From Triticum aestivum (taxonomy: Eukaryota; Streptophyta; Magnoliopsida; Poales; Poaceae): DNA of 64,000 nt. Positions 35,572 to 46,350 of the stretch are shown piece by piece. A program made the translations under genes and the position numbers. The DNA lies in assembly GCF_018294505.1 (NCBI RefSeq), contig NC_057803.1:683367521-683431520 (forward strand), written 5' to 3'. Every line of letters starts with the position of its first letter. Position 1 is the first letter of the stretch. The notes below the pieces were generated by a model. That model saw only the letters and a program-made list of their open reading frames with translations, had not been told where the DNA came from and searched no databases.

Positions 35572-36239
35572 CACTAGTAGAAAAACGATTTTTAGTATTG
35601 GTTCGTAAGGACCTTTAGTACCGGTTCTGGAACCGGCACTACAGGGTGGGGACTAAAGCCCCCCCCCCCTTTAGTCCCGGTTCAACATGAACCGGGACCA
35701 AAGGCCCACCACGTGGCACGAGGCGTGCCGTGGTCTGGGGGACTTTTTTTATTAATTTTTGAAATAAAGGGGAAAAGCCCGCCTACTGGGCCGGCACGGC
35801 CTGCATACGATTAGAAACCCAACCTCGGCCCAGTAGGCGCCATGGGGCAGAAGACTTGCAATAGGCCCACAAAGGCCTGCTTAGAGAGGAGCTCGACACG
35901 GTATCCACGGCGAGGCTTATAAACCGGTGCGAGCTCCTCTCAACTAGCGAGGTGGGACTAAACATTGTGCACTACGGGTGGCAGTGCACCACCTTTAATA
36001 CCGGTTGGTGGCTCCAACTGGTACTAAGGGGGGTCTTTAGTACCAGTTGGAGCCACCAACCCGTACTAAAGGCCATCACCCCTTTAGTACCAGTTGGAGC
36101 CACCAACCGGTACTATAGGTTACAAATGAACCGGGACTAATGCATAGCCGTTCGAACCGGGACTAATGGTACCATTAGTGCCGACTCATTTACAAACCGG
36201 GACTAATGTGTCTCACGCAAAGTAGTTTTTCTACTAGTG
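35572..36239. mobile_element. Non-autonomous mini-CACTA (668 bp)
   Basis: Starts CACTAGTAGAAAAACG and ends AGTTTTTCTACTAGTG, an imperfect terminal inverted repeat. It is flanked by the 3-bp duplication CAC (35569-35571 and 36240-36242), as expected for CACTA elements. It has no coding sequence, only subterminal repeats of the GGTCCCGG / AGTACCGG type. A block around 35770-35960 resembles the right end of the CACTA at 63695-63900, so it is probably a derivative of that family. It sits inside the LINE coding region. Confidence 0.88.
36003..36061. repeat. Perfect 25-bp hairpin inside the mini-CACTA
   Basis: The arm at 36003-36027 is the exact reverse complement of 36037-36061, with a 9-base loop. 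A third copy of the second arm lies at 36084-36108. Transcribed, it would fold into a stable stem. Confidence 0.85.
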
Positions 36240-36629
36240 CACCTCCTTCGACAGAGGCATAGTGTCGGTCATATATGACTTTACTATTGTCGATATGTTG
36301 ATTTTTATCATTTTTGTTCGACTGTTGGTGTGTGACGTGTGCATCTTAACTATATAGACGCTCGGCATTACGCATCATACTTTGTATGCTTGATGCTACA
36401 TTTGAAATTAATAAAATTATCCTTTATCAAAAAATATGCTTCACGATCTTCTGTTTTGCACATGCATTTGTGTCCAATTTATATGGTTTACTCTTTCTAT
36501 ATGAGTTCTCAAAAGTCAAATGATCTATTCAAATAGACCCTAAGCCAATAGGAATGGTTTGGTCGACCTGTTACAACATCTTAATATATGGTAAGGAAAA
36601 TAGTCATCAGTATATCAATGACTGCACCT

Positions 36630-36915
36630 AAACCTAGGCATTCTTTGGGTCGGGCTTGGTTTGGACCGGGCTTTGTAAAGCCCGACCTCAAAATCCAAGC
36701 CCGAGCCTGGCCTGGACCAGCCCAAAACACATGAACAGTGCCCTTTTTAAATTAGAAAAATGATTTTTGGTATATTTATAATATATACTATACCTATATT
36801 TTAATAAATAATGAGTTATGCTCTATTGCTTATTTTCGGGCTTTTAGGCAGGGCTTAGGGCGAAAAAGCTTAGCCCGAGTTCGTCCTGGATGTCGAGTTG
36901 TCCATGCTGGGTCTA
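36630..36915. mobile_element. Possible hAT-like MITE
   Basis: Both ends are rich in GGGCTT/AAGCCC motifs (GGTCGGGCTTGG near 36650, TTTTCGGGCTTTTAGG near 36832, AGCCCGAG near 36872) around an AT-rich core. That is the layout of a common plant MITE group. Terminal repeats are degenerate and I could not fix exact ends or a TSD. Confidence 0.3.
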
Positions 36916-36966
36916 GCTACACCACATGCAAAATCTAGTTCGTGGATGCAGCAATTGAGGCAGTTA

Positions 36967-38326
36967 GAGCAATTCCAACGCGTGACCCATTTCATCAGCG
37001 TGTGTCCGTTTGGGTCGTCATGGACAGAGAATTTGGCCCAGCGGGCTGACCCAAACGAACGCGCGTCCGCTTTTCGTCCGCCTGCCGACCCATTTCCGGC
37101 CCAATTTTGAGTCTGATTTGCGTCGGCGCGGACATGAAGCGGACGCGCGACGCGCGCCTACTCCTCCCCCTGACCTACTAGTCGGTGGCACATTAGCCAT
37201 TCTCTTTCACCCCTATCGGCAGCAAGCCCTCGCCCGCCCCGTCCCGTCGTCGCTCTCGCCCAGTTTCAGTGTCTCTGCCAGCAGTCCGTGCCTCCACACC
37301 TTCCCCCCACAACGTCACCACCCCACATCGCCGCCACTGCACCATCGCAGCTTCCCACCCCCCACTCTGACGCCACCGTGAGCATGAAGTCGCCCCTCGT
37401 GGCCCTAGTCGGCTCCTTCGTCTGACGCCGCCTCGCTCGCCAGATGCAGCCACGCTTGTTGGACGCCTCCAGGACAGCCACCTGTCCAGGGGAGGCGTGT
37501 TTCTCTTCACCTGCCCGCTTCTTCGTCGACGCTCGCAAGTTGTTCCACAGTTTGCCTCAAGGTACAAATGGACTCCGACGACGAGTTCTTTTTCCACAAT
37601 TTTATGTGCGACTCCTACGATTCCTCATCCGATGATGAGGAGATGATGGTTGTTGTGTTGGTCCATGACCACCTTTATAGACAGCGGCCGTTGTTCCGTG
37701 GCTCGATCCCGGGGCACATTCCGACATTAAATCGCAACCGAGAAAGGGGCCCTTTCCTTGTTTGGAAGGACTACTTTGACACAGCCAACCTGTTGTTCAA
37801 ACATCACAATTTTCGGCGGCGTTTCTGCATGGCTAGGCATGTTTTCAACCGTATTAGAGACGCGGTGGTCGGATACGATAATTATTTCGAGTGGAAAGAG
37901 GATGCCCTTGGAAAGATTGCCTTCTCATCTTATCAGAAATGCATTGCAGCCATCTGGATGCTTGCATACGGAGTGCCCGATGATCTCATTGATGAGTACG
38001 TCTCTATGAGCGACTCTACGTGCCTAGAGTCCACGTGCAGGTTCTACAAGGTTGTGGTTGTACTGTTTGGCCCTGAGTACTTGAGGGAGCCGACTGCTGA
38101 ATATACAGCCCGCTTATTGGCGATCAATGCCATCAGAGGCTTCCCATGGATGCTTGGCAGCATAGACTGCATGCACTGGGAGTGGAAGAACTGCACTTCT
38201 GCTTGGCAAGGGAAGTATAGGGGCCATGTCGGGGATTGCATTGTCATAGTTGAGGCCATGGCCTCCCAAGATCTCTGGATCTGGCACTCTTTCTTTGGCA
38301 TGGCCGGATCGCATAATGATATCAAG
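36967..38326 (+). mobile_element. PIF/Harbinger DNA transposon, 5' half
   Basis: The element begins GAGCAATTCCAACGCG right after TTA (36964-36966), the TWA target typical of PIF/Harbinger. About 600 bp of GC-rich leader precede the transposase ORF. The element is cut at 38326 by Copia G, with CAAGT-side TSD candidate TCAAG at 38322-38326. The 3' half should lie beyond the right edge of the window, after all the nested insertions. Confidence 0.75.
37568..38326 (+). pseudogene. PIF/Harbinger transposase, truncated by insertion
   Basis: An ATG at 37568 opens a frame with an acidic N-terminus and a helical region (FRRRFCMARHVFNRIRDAVV). The DDE-4 type nuclease region follows, with GSIDCMHWEWKNC around residue 202 (first catalytic Asp) and FFGMAGSHNDIK near residue 250 (second Asp). 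The third acidic residue is missing because Copia G interrupts the frame after codon 253. Within the 253 codons there is no stop or frameshift. Harbinger transposases act with a separate Myb-like protein, which is not visible here. The frame opened recently enough to stay readable, or was under selection until the insertion. Confidence 0.85.
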
Positions 38327-40087
38327 TGTTGAGAAACATAGCATACAGTTTCAAAAAAATTCCTATGCTCAAGCAAGATCTATCTAGGAGATGCATAGCA
38401 ACGAGGGGAAGAGTGTGTCTACGTACCCTCGTAGACCGAATGCAGAAGCGTTTGACAACGTGGCTGATATAGTCGAACTTCTTCTAGCTCCGACCGATCA
38501 AGCACCGAACGTACGACACCTCCGATTCTGCACACGTTCAGCTCGGTGACGTCCCTCGCCTTCTCGGTCCAGCAAGGTGTCGAGGTAGTAGATGAGTTCC
38601 GTCAGCACAACGGCGTGGTGACGGTGATGGTGAAGTGATTCTTGCAGGACTTCGCCTAAGCACCGCAAAACTATGACCGGGGGTGTAAACTGTGGAGGGG
38701 GCACCGCACACGGCTAACAACTAATGTTGTGTACTTGTGAGGCGCCCCCTCCCCACATATATATAGGTGGGAGGGAAGGAGAGGCAGCCAGGGGCGCCCT
38801 AGGGTCGGCCGCCGCCCCGTAGGGCCCTGCCTTGCCCTGCACCCCCCCCCCCTTTCCATGTATGCATGAAGGGGAAGGAAAGAGGGGGTGAGGGAAGGAA
38901 GTGGGAATCCTAATCCACACTTTCCTTTCCCTTCCTCCCTTTCCTTCTCCTCCTCCTATAGCCTTATAGGGCGCATTAGCCCCTTGTGAGTTGGTGTGTT
39001 CCTTCACAAGGCCGATATGGCCCATAGGATTGCCGGCGGGTACCCGAAACACCTTCTGGTGACCCGATAAGTACCTGATACCCTCCGAAACACTTCTGGT
39101 GTCCAAATACCATCGTCCTATATATCAATCTATACCTCTCGACCATTTCGAGACTCCTTGTCATGTCCATGATCTCATTTGGGACCCCGATAAACATTCG
39201 GTCACCAAATCACATAACTCATGTAATACAATATCAGCATCGAACGTTAAGCGTGTGGACCCTGCGTGTTCGAGAACTATGTAGACATGACTGAGACACC
39301 TCTCCGGTAAATAACCAATAGTTGAACCTGGATGCTCATATTGGCTCCTACATATTCTACGAATATCTTTATCGGTTGAACCGTTATGACAACATATTTA
39401 ATTCCCTTTGTCCATCTATATGTTACTTGCCCGAGATTCGATTGTCGGTATCTACATACCTAGTTCAATCTCGTTACCGGCAAGTCTCTTTACTCGTTCC
39501 ATAATACATCACCTCATGAATAACTCAATAGTCGTTTGCTTGCAAGCTTATGATGTGTATTACCGAGAGGGCCCAGAGATACCTCTCTCATACTCTGAGT
39601 GACAAATCCTAATGTCGATCTATGCCAACTCAACAAACACCTTCGGAGATACCTGTAGAGCATCTTTATAATCACCCAGTTACGTTGTGACATTTGATAG
39701 CACACAAGGTATTCCTCCGGTATCCGGGAGTTGCATAATCTCATAGTCGAAGGAATATGAATTTAACATAAAGAAAGCAATAGCAATAAAACTAAACGAT
39801 CAATATGCTAAGCTAACGGATGGGTCTTGTCCATCACATCATTCTCATAATGATGTGATCCCGTTATCAAATGACAACTCATGTCCATGGTTAGGAAACC
39901 TTAACCATCTTTGATCAACGAGCTAGTCAAGTAGAGGCTCACTAGCGACACAGTGATTGTCTATGTATTGACACATGTATTTAGGTTTCCAATCAATACA
40001 ATTATAGCATGAATAATAAACCTTTATCATGAATAAGAAAATATAAAATAGCAACTTTATTATTGCATCTAGGGCATATTTCTTTCA
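38327..40087 (-). repeat. 3' LTR of element G
   Basis: 1761 bp from TGTTGAGAAACATAG to GGCATATTTCTTTCA. It aligns in blocks with the LTRs of B and D in reverse orientation (for example ATGTTACTTGCCCGAGATTCG near 39419). Confidence 0.88.
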
Positions 40088-40635
40088 GTCTATCACTTGC
40101 ACTAGAGTCAATAATCTAGTTCACATCGTCATGTGATTAACACCCATAGTTCACATCGCCATGTGACTAACACCCAAAGAGTTTACTAGAGTCAATAATC
40201 TAGTTCACATCGCCATGTGATTAACACCCAAAGAGTACTAAGGTGTGATCATGTTTTGCTTGTGAGAGAGGTTTAGTCAACGGGTCTGCCACATTCAGGT
40301 CTGTATGTATTTTGCAAATTTCTATGTCTACAATGCTCTGAATGAAGCTGCTCTAGATAATTACTCCCACTTTCAATATGTAACCAGATTGAGACTCAGA
40401 GTCATCCGGATTAGTGTCAAAGCTTGCATCGACGTAACCCTTTACGACGAACTCTTTGTCACCTCCATAATCGAGAAATATTTCCTTAGTCCTCTTTAGG
40501 TACCTAAGGATAATTTTGACCGGTGTCTAGTGATCTACTCCTGGATCACTATTGTACCCCCTTGCCAAATTCATGGCAAGGTACACAATAGGTCTGGTAC
40601 ATAGCATGGCATACTTTATAGAACCTATGGCTGAG
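40088..40635 (-). pseudogene. Element G polyprotein end, RNase H core deleted
   Basis: On the minus strand it holds the end of RT (AMLCTRP-like, KYLKRTK-like), the first RNase H Asp region, and the terminal IHTDLNVADPLTKP-like motif. About 300 bp of RNase H core between them is missing relative to D. Near the PPT there are repeated units of AGTCAATAATCTAGTTCACAT and CATGTGATTAACAC at 40105-40225. Element C has both the deletion and the repeated units. Confidence 0.75.
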
Positions 40636-42158
40636 TGATACGTCTCTGTCGTATCTATAATTTTTGATTGATCCATGCCAATATTCTACAACTTTCATAT
40701 ACTTTTGGCAACTTTTTATATTATTTTTTGGGACTAACATATTGATCCAGTGCCCAGTTCCTGTTTGTTGCATCTTTTATGTTTCGCAGAATATCCATAT
40801 CAAACGGAATCCAAATGGGATAAAAACGAACGGAGCTTAGTTTTGGAATATTTGGAAAATCTGGGAGAAAGATCAACGCGAAACGGTGTCCGAGGTGGGC
40901 ACGAGGTAGGGGGTGCGGCCCACCCCCCTATGCGCGCCCCTGACCCTCGTTGTCCACCCATAAGGCGATTGATGCCCTTCTTCGGCCACAAGAAAGCTAT
41001 TTTTTGGTAAAAAAAAATTACGGCGAAGGTTTCGGTCCAATCGGAGTTACGGATCTCCATATATATACGAAACGGTGAAAGGGCAGCAGAACAGAACGCA
41101 GAAACAGAGAGAGACATATCCAATCTCGGAGGGACTCTCACCCCTCCCATGCCATGGAGGCCAAGGACCAGAGGGGAAACCCTTCTCCCATCTAGGGAGG
41201 AGGTCAAGTAAGAAGAAGATGAAGGGGCCCCCTCTCCCCTTCTCTTCCGGTGGTGCCGGAATGCTGTCGTGGCCATCATCATCATCATCGCGATCTACAC
41301 CAACACCTCTGCCATCTTCACCAACATCTTCATTACCTTCCCCCCTCTATCTACAACGGTCCACTCTCCCGCAACCCGCTGTACCCTCTACTTGAACATG
41401 GTGCTTTATGCTTCATATTATTATCCAATGATGTATTGCCATCCTATGATGTCTGAGTAGATTTTCATTGTCCTATCGGTGGTTGATGAATTGCTATGAT
41501 TGATTTAATTTGCTTGTGGTTATGTTGTTGTCCTTTGGTGCCCATCATATGAGCGCCCGCGTGGATCACACCCTAGGGTTAGTTGTATGTTGATAGGACT
41601 ATGTATTGGAGGGCAAGAGTGACAGAAGCTTCAACCTAGCATAGAAATTGATGCATACAGGATTGAAGGGGGGCCAATATATCTTAATGCTATGGTTGGG
41701 TTTTACCTTAATGAATGTTAGTAGTTGTGGACGCTTGCTAATAGTACCAATCATAAGTGCATAGAATTCCAAGTCAGGGATGGCATGCTAGCAGTGGCCT
41801 CTCCCACATAATACTTGCTATCGGTCTAGTAAAGTAGTCAATTGCTTAGGGGCAATTTCACAACTCCTACCACCACTTTTCCACACTCGCTATATTTACT
41901 TTATTGCTTCTTTACTTACAACAGCCCCTACCTTTTATTTGCTTGCTCTTTATTATCTTGCAAACCTATCAAACAACACCTACAAAGTACTTCTAGTTTC
42001 ATACTTGTTTTAGGTAAAGCGAAAGTCAAGCGTGCGTAGAGTTGTATCGGTGGTCGATAGAACTTGAGGGAATATTTGTTCTACCTTTAGCTCCTCGTTG
42101 GGTTCGACACTCTTACTTATCGAAAACTGTTGTGATCCCCTATACTTGTGGGTTATCA
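40636..42158 (+). repeat. 5' LTR of element H
   Basis: 1523 bp with TG...CA ends, unlike any other LTR in the window. It contains a short CAT/ATC microsatellite at about 41273-41290. Confidence 0.82.
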
Positions 42159-42168
42159 AGACCTTTTT

Positions 42169-42186
42169 TGGCGCCGTTGTCGGGGA
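42169..42186 (+). other. Primer-binding site of element H
   Basis: TGGCGCCGTTGTCGGGGA begins ten bases after the LTR. It is the Gypsy PBS usually matched to tRNA-Asp, with one difference from the common TGGCGCCGTTGCCGGGGA. Confidence 0.75.
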
Positions 42187-42279
42187 GCAATAGCGTGGGG
42201 TGAATATTCTCATGTGTGCTTGTTTGCTTTATCACTAAGTAATTTTTATTTGCTGTTCTTAGTTGTTCTTTATCTTTAG

Positions 42280-43644
42280 TTATGGATATGGAACACGAAA
42301 TACCAAAAAAATAGGTGTACTTTCTGCTCATGGAGATGGGGAACCTCCTAAAACCCTCGATGTTGGTTATGTGAAAGATATTATGTACTACTTTAATAAT
42401 CCTGAGAAAACCCCATTCAATTATCTAATGGGAGTAATGTTGGATCAACGTGAATACTTTAGGGATTACCGCTTGACACAAAAAGGGAAACTATTATGGG
42501 ATCAAATTCATATATTGAAGTGGTATGCTAGGCAACTATGCTTGAGATATGATTATACTTGTTGCTCTAGGATGAAGGCTCAACACCTTACCTTTTTATG
42601 TGAATTTAATGATAATAAAACCTTAGCTTCTTTGCTAATGGTATATATGATTACTATGATGTGGAACAAATAGAAGAATTTGTTGCTTTTATGGGTGCTT
42701 ATGAAATTGAATCTATGTTTAAATAGTTTGAAGATTTTGATGATTCAGTTTATAGACCTAAAAATTTAGCTATCCTTAAATATTGCTATGAGAATTATGA
42801 ATATAATTCCGATATTAATGCACTTATTGAGAAAGTATCCGCTGTCCAAGAAGAGACTAATATTTTGCAGGAATATATGGAAAAATAAGTAGATGAAACT
42901 GTGAGCTCATTGGATGAAAAAGATGACGAGGAGAGCGAAGAACAAAAGGAGGAAGAGCGGATTGATCACCTGTGCCCACCTTCTAATGAGAGTAACTCTT
43001 CAACTTATACATTGTTTAATTCCCATTGATTCTTTTGAAATATCCCTTTGATTCTTTTGAAATATCCCTTTGATGAATGCTATGATAATTGATATGATCC
43101 CATTGATTCTTTTGAAATATCCCTTTTTGATGATGCTTGCTATGCTTGTGGCCAATATGCACTTATGCTTATGGAGATGAACTTGCTATAGTTCCTTATG
43201 TTAAACATGAAATTGTTGCTATTGCACCCACACATGATAGTCCTATTTTTTTAAAATTCTCCCAACTACACTATATCGGAGAAGTTTACCCTTATTAAGG
43301 ATTATATTGATGGGTTGCCTTATACCGTTGCACATGATGATTTTGATGAATATAATATGCATGTCCTTGCTGTTCCTACTTGCAATTATTATGAGAGAGG
43401 AACTATATCTCCACCTCTCTATGTTTCCCACATGATAAAATTGCAAGAAATTGTTTATACTATGCATTGGCCTTTACTATGTGTGCATGAATTGTTCTTT
43501 TATGACATGCCGATGCATAGGAAGAGAGTTAGACTTCGTTATTACATGATATATGTTACCTTGTGCTCACTACTAAATTACAAATCATTGCTAATTAAAA
43601 TTGGCTTTGATATACCATGGGATCCGGGTGGATTCACTACTTGA
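42280..43644 (+). pseudogene. Element H internal ORF, decayed, not recognised as a known domain
   Basis: Several open pieces can be read: 42263-42673, then other frames with an acidic stretch (SSLDEKDDEESEEQKEEER near 42905-42960), then 43315-43644 (YNMHVLAVPTCNYYERG, MPMHRKRVRL). I recognise the sequence as recurring in Triticeae Gypsy copies but cannot assign a domain. It may be a non-standard gag or an element-specific protein. Stops and frame changes show it is dead. A 22-bp unit (TGATTCTTTTGAAATATCCC plus two bases) is repeated at 43027 and 43049, and again near 43104. Confidence 0.45.
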
Positions 43645-44467
43645 GCACTATATGCCTAGCTTAATGGCTTTAAAGAAAGCGCTGCCAGGGAGACAACCCG
43701 GAAGTTTTAGAGAGTTATTTATTTCTGTTGAGTGCTTTTATATAGTTTAAAAACAACAAAAATAAAGAGGGCAACCCAAAACTTTTTCAAAAAGGAAAGT
43801 GAAAGTGAGAAAGACAAGCATTGTTGAATTGGGAGAGCTCCTTGAACGTTGTTCATGCTCACGGAAACTTTGTGAATTTTGATTACAGAAACTTTTAAAT
43901 AAAAATAATTATCCCCTTGTACAATTCTATTGTATTATAAAAATAATGTGCCAAGGTTTGCCTTTAGGATGTTTACATTTGCTTGATGGTCTGTACGGTG
44001 CAGGACAGAAACTTTGGCTGTAGTGCGCGATTTTACATTTTTAGCTGGAACGTCAAATGGTTCTGATTCTTTTTGAAATGTCTTTATATACAAAATTTGT
44101 ATTTTTCCTAATTTTGGCAGAATTTTTCAAGTATCATAGGTATGGTGAATGTTCAGATTATTACAGACTGTTCTGTTTTAGACAGATTCTATTTTTGATG
44201 CATAGTTTGCTTGTTTTGATGAAACTATCAATTTATATAAGTGGATTAAGCCATGGAAAAGTTATATTACAGTAGACACAATGCAAAAACAAAATATTAA
44301 TTGGTTTGCAACAGTACTTAGAGTAGTGATTTGCTTTGTTATACTAACGGATCTTGCCGAGTTTTCTGTTGAAGTTTTGTGTGGATGAAGTGTTCGATGA
44401 TCGAGAAGGTCTCAATGTGAGAAGAAGGAAGAGAGGCAAGAGCTCAAGCTTGGGGATGCCCAAGGCA
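43645..44467 (+). other. Untranslated 3' internal region of element H
   Basis: AT-rich, with no conserved frame. The end (CAAGCTTGGGGATGCCC at 44446-44462) is a motif I associate with the tail of this Gypsy family. It is interrupted right after by the CACTA terminus at 44468 (target duplication candidate GCA). Confidence 0.6.
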
Positions 44468-44912
44468 CACTAGTAGAAAACAGGGCTTTGGTCCAGGCCG
44501 GGTCAGCCCATTAATCCCAGTTCAGTCCAGAACCGGGACCAATAGGGGCATTGGACCCGGTTCCTGAGCCCAGGGGGCTGGCCGGGCCACGTGGGCCATT
44601 GGTCCTGGTTCATCTGGACCTTTTGGTCCCGGTTGGTGGGACGAACCGGGACCAATGGGCCTCGCTCCTGGCCCACCACCATTGGTCCCGGTTGGTGGCT
44701 TGAACTGGGACCAAAGGCTCCCCTTTAGTCCCGGTTCATGCCACCAACCGGGACCAATGAGGTGCCTATATGTACCCCCTCGCGTAAGAGCAGAGCACAC
44801 TGCTCTGTTTTTTTCTGGCCGAGGGGGAGAGGGCTTGGTGGTGCTCTAGCTCACCTCCTAAGAGCAGAGCACACTGCTCTATTTTTTCTGGCCGAGGGGG
44901 AGAGGGCTTGGG

Positions 44913-45471
44913 AATACATTTTACACGATCGCCCAATATCAAAAGAGCACCAACCAAAACAGCGATGTCCGCTTTGATGCAGCAACCGAGAGCGGAAAGG
45001 ACACATATTATGGTTACATAGTGGACATATGGGAACTTGACTACGGACATGATTTTAAGGTCCCTTTGTTTAAGTGCAAATGGGTCAATCTGTCAGGCGG
45101 CGGGGTACAGGTAGACCCACAGTACGGAATGACAATAGTGGATCTGAAAAATCTTGGGTACACTGACGAACCGTTCGTCCTAGCCAATGATGTGGCACAT
45201 GTTATCTATGTGAAGGACATGTGTACCAAACCGAGAAAAAAAAGATAAGGAAGCGAATACATCATACGATGAGCCAAAGCGCCACATAGTTCTTTCTGGA
45301 AAAAGGGACATCCTCGGAGTGGACGGCAAGACAGACATGTCTGAAGATTATGAAAAGTTTCATGAAATTCCTCCCTTCAATGTCAAGGCTGACCCAAGCA
45401 TCCTGATAAACGATGAAGATTATCCATGGTTACGGCGCAATAAGCAAATGACACAAGCGAAGAAAAAGTGA
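44913..45471 (+). pseudogene. CACTA transposase C-terminal region (DUF4216-like)
   Basis: One frame from 44913 has the DUF4216-type sequence found at the C-terminus of plant CACTA transposases (NTFYTIAQYQKST, TYYGYIVDIWELDYG, VPLFKCKWVN, YTDEPFVLANDVAHVIYVKD). A run of eight A at 45236-45243 has one base too many, giving TAA at 45246-45248. Correct reading continues in the next frame (RHIVLSGKRDILGV, NDEDYPWLRRNKQ) to TGA at 45469-45471. There is no start codon and no catalytic domain: those parts are deleted. Confidence 0.8.
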
Positions 45472-45654
45472 AGACTTTCTCCCGCAACTATTATGATGAT
45501 ACCATGCCAACTTTGTAACACACGAGTATGCTATGCCAACTTTTTCAGAGTTCATTTGAAAACTATGAATTTAGGTCGAATTTTCTCTATAGGTGCATCT
45601 ATGTTCATTTTTTTAGTAAAGTTAATCACAAACTTGTGATTCACACAATTTCAA

Positions 45655-46350
45655 AGAATTCAAATTTTAACTATTCAAATTTGAAAACTAATGGCACTAA
45701 CAGAAAGTTTATAATTTTTCTAAAACTAATGGCACTAACAGAAAGTTTATAATTTTGCTGACCTAAAAGCAAAAAGAAATAAAAAATAAAGCAAAAAAAG
45801 AAAATAAATAATGTAGAAAACAAAACAAAAAATCTGGAAAACAAAAAAATAGCAACAATAAGTATTTTTTGTAAATAGAAACAAAATAACATAAATAAAG
45901 CAACAAAGAAAACAAAAAAACAAAAAAAGTCTTTTCAAATTTGAAAACTAATGGCACTAACAGAAAGTTTATAATTTTTCTAAAACTAAAAGCAAAAATA
46001 ATAAAAAAAATAAGGCAAAAAAATAAAAGAAAATAAATAATGCAGAAAACAAAACAAAAAAACTTGAAAAAAATAGCAACAATAAGTATTTTGTTGTAAG
46101 TAGAAACAAAATAAAATAAATAAAGCAACAAAAAAAGAAAAAAAAAGTGTTTTCAAATTTGAAAACTAATGGCACTAACAGAAAGTTCATAATTTTTCTA
46201 GAACTAAAAGCAAAAAAGAATTAAAAAATAAAGCAAAAAACAAAAGAAAATAAATAATGCTGAAAACAAAACAAAAAACTGGAAAAAATAGCAACAATAA
46301 GTATTTTGTTGTAAGTAGAAACAAAATAAAATAAATAAAGCAACAAAGAA
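45655..46350. repeat. A-rich tandem array, unit about 220 bp
   Basis: TTTGAAAACTAATGGCACTA followed by ACAGAAAGTTTATAATTTTTC recurs at about 45681, 45941 and 46160, with an extra short copy near 45727. Spacings of 218-222 bp are filled with A-rich AAGCAAAAA / AACAAAACAAAA sequence. It lies between the transposase end and the site where D inserted. Long Phe/Leu-rich open frames on the minus strand are a by-product of the composition. Confidence 0.75.

Larger units (their letters stand above)
34535..36434 (+). mobile_element. LINE (non-LTR) retrotransposon 3' remnant, split by a mini-CACTA
   Basis: The C-terminal part of a LINE ORF2 (34535-35571) continues after the mini-CACTA at 36240 with a short coding end, a 3' UTR and a terminal A run at 36429-36434. 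The 5' part of the LINE, including the endonuclease and RT core, is absent, as is common for 5'-truncated LINE copies. Confidence 0.75.
38327..40635 (-). mobile_element. Copia LTR retrotransposon G (decayed; split by element H)
   Basis: The 3' LTR is at 38327-40087, followed by a PPT-like sequence and about 550 bp of polyprotein end on the minus strand, then element H. The rest, including the 5' LTR, should lie right of the window. LTR tips and internal blocks match the WIS/Angela group but with more divergence than A-D, so this is an old copy. Confidence 0.85.
40636..44467 (+). mobile_element. Gypsy LTR retrotransposon H (Fatima-like), 3' part beyond window
   Basis: The LTR at 40636-42158 starts TGATACGTCTCTGTCG and ends CTTGTGGGTTATCA. 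A Gypsy-type PBS and about 2.3 kb of internal sequence follow, up to the CACTA insertion at 44468. The element interrupts element G's RT-RNase H region between CTGAG and GCATAGG-like sequence; left TSD candidate CTGAG at 40631-40635. The family name Fatima is from memory of the LTR and tail. No protease, RT or integrase is visible in this part. Confidence 0.82.

Noticed and set aside
37010..37381. GC-rich open frame upstream of the Harbinger transposase
   Set aside because: Low-complexity Pro/Ser/His composition typical of leader sequence; no match to the transposase or its Myb-like partner.
44480..44765. Regularly repeated GGTCCCGGTT / ACCGGGACCAAT units that look like a repeat-spacer array
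   Set aside because: Units occur in both orientations with irregular spacing and adjoin a CACTAGTAG terminus, so they are CACTA subterminal repeats and not CRISPR.
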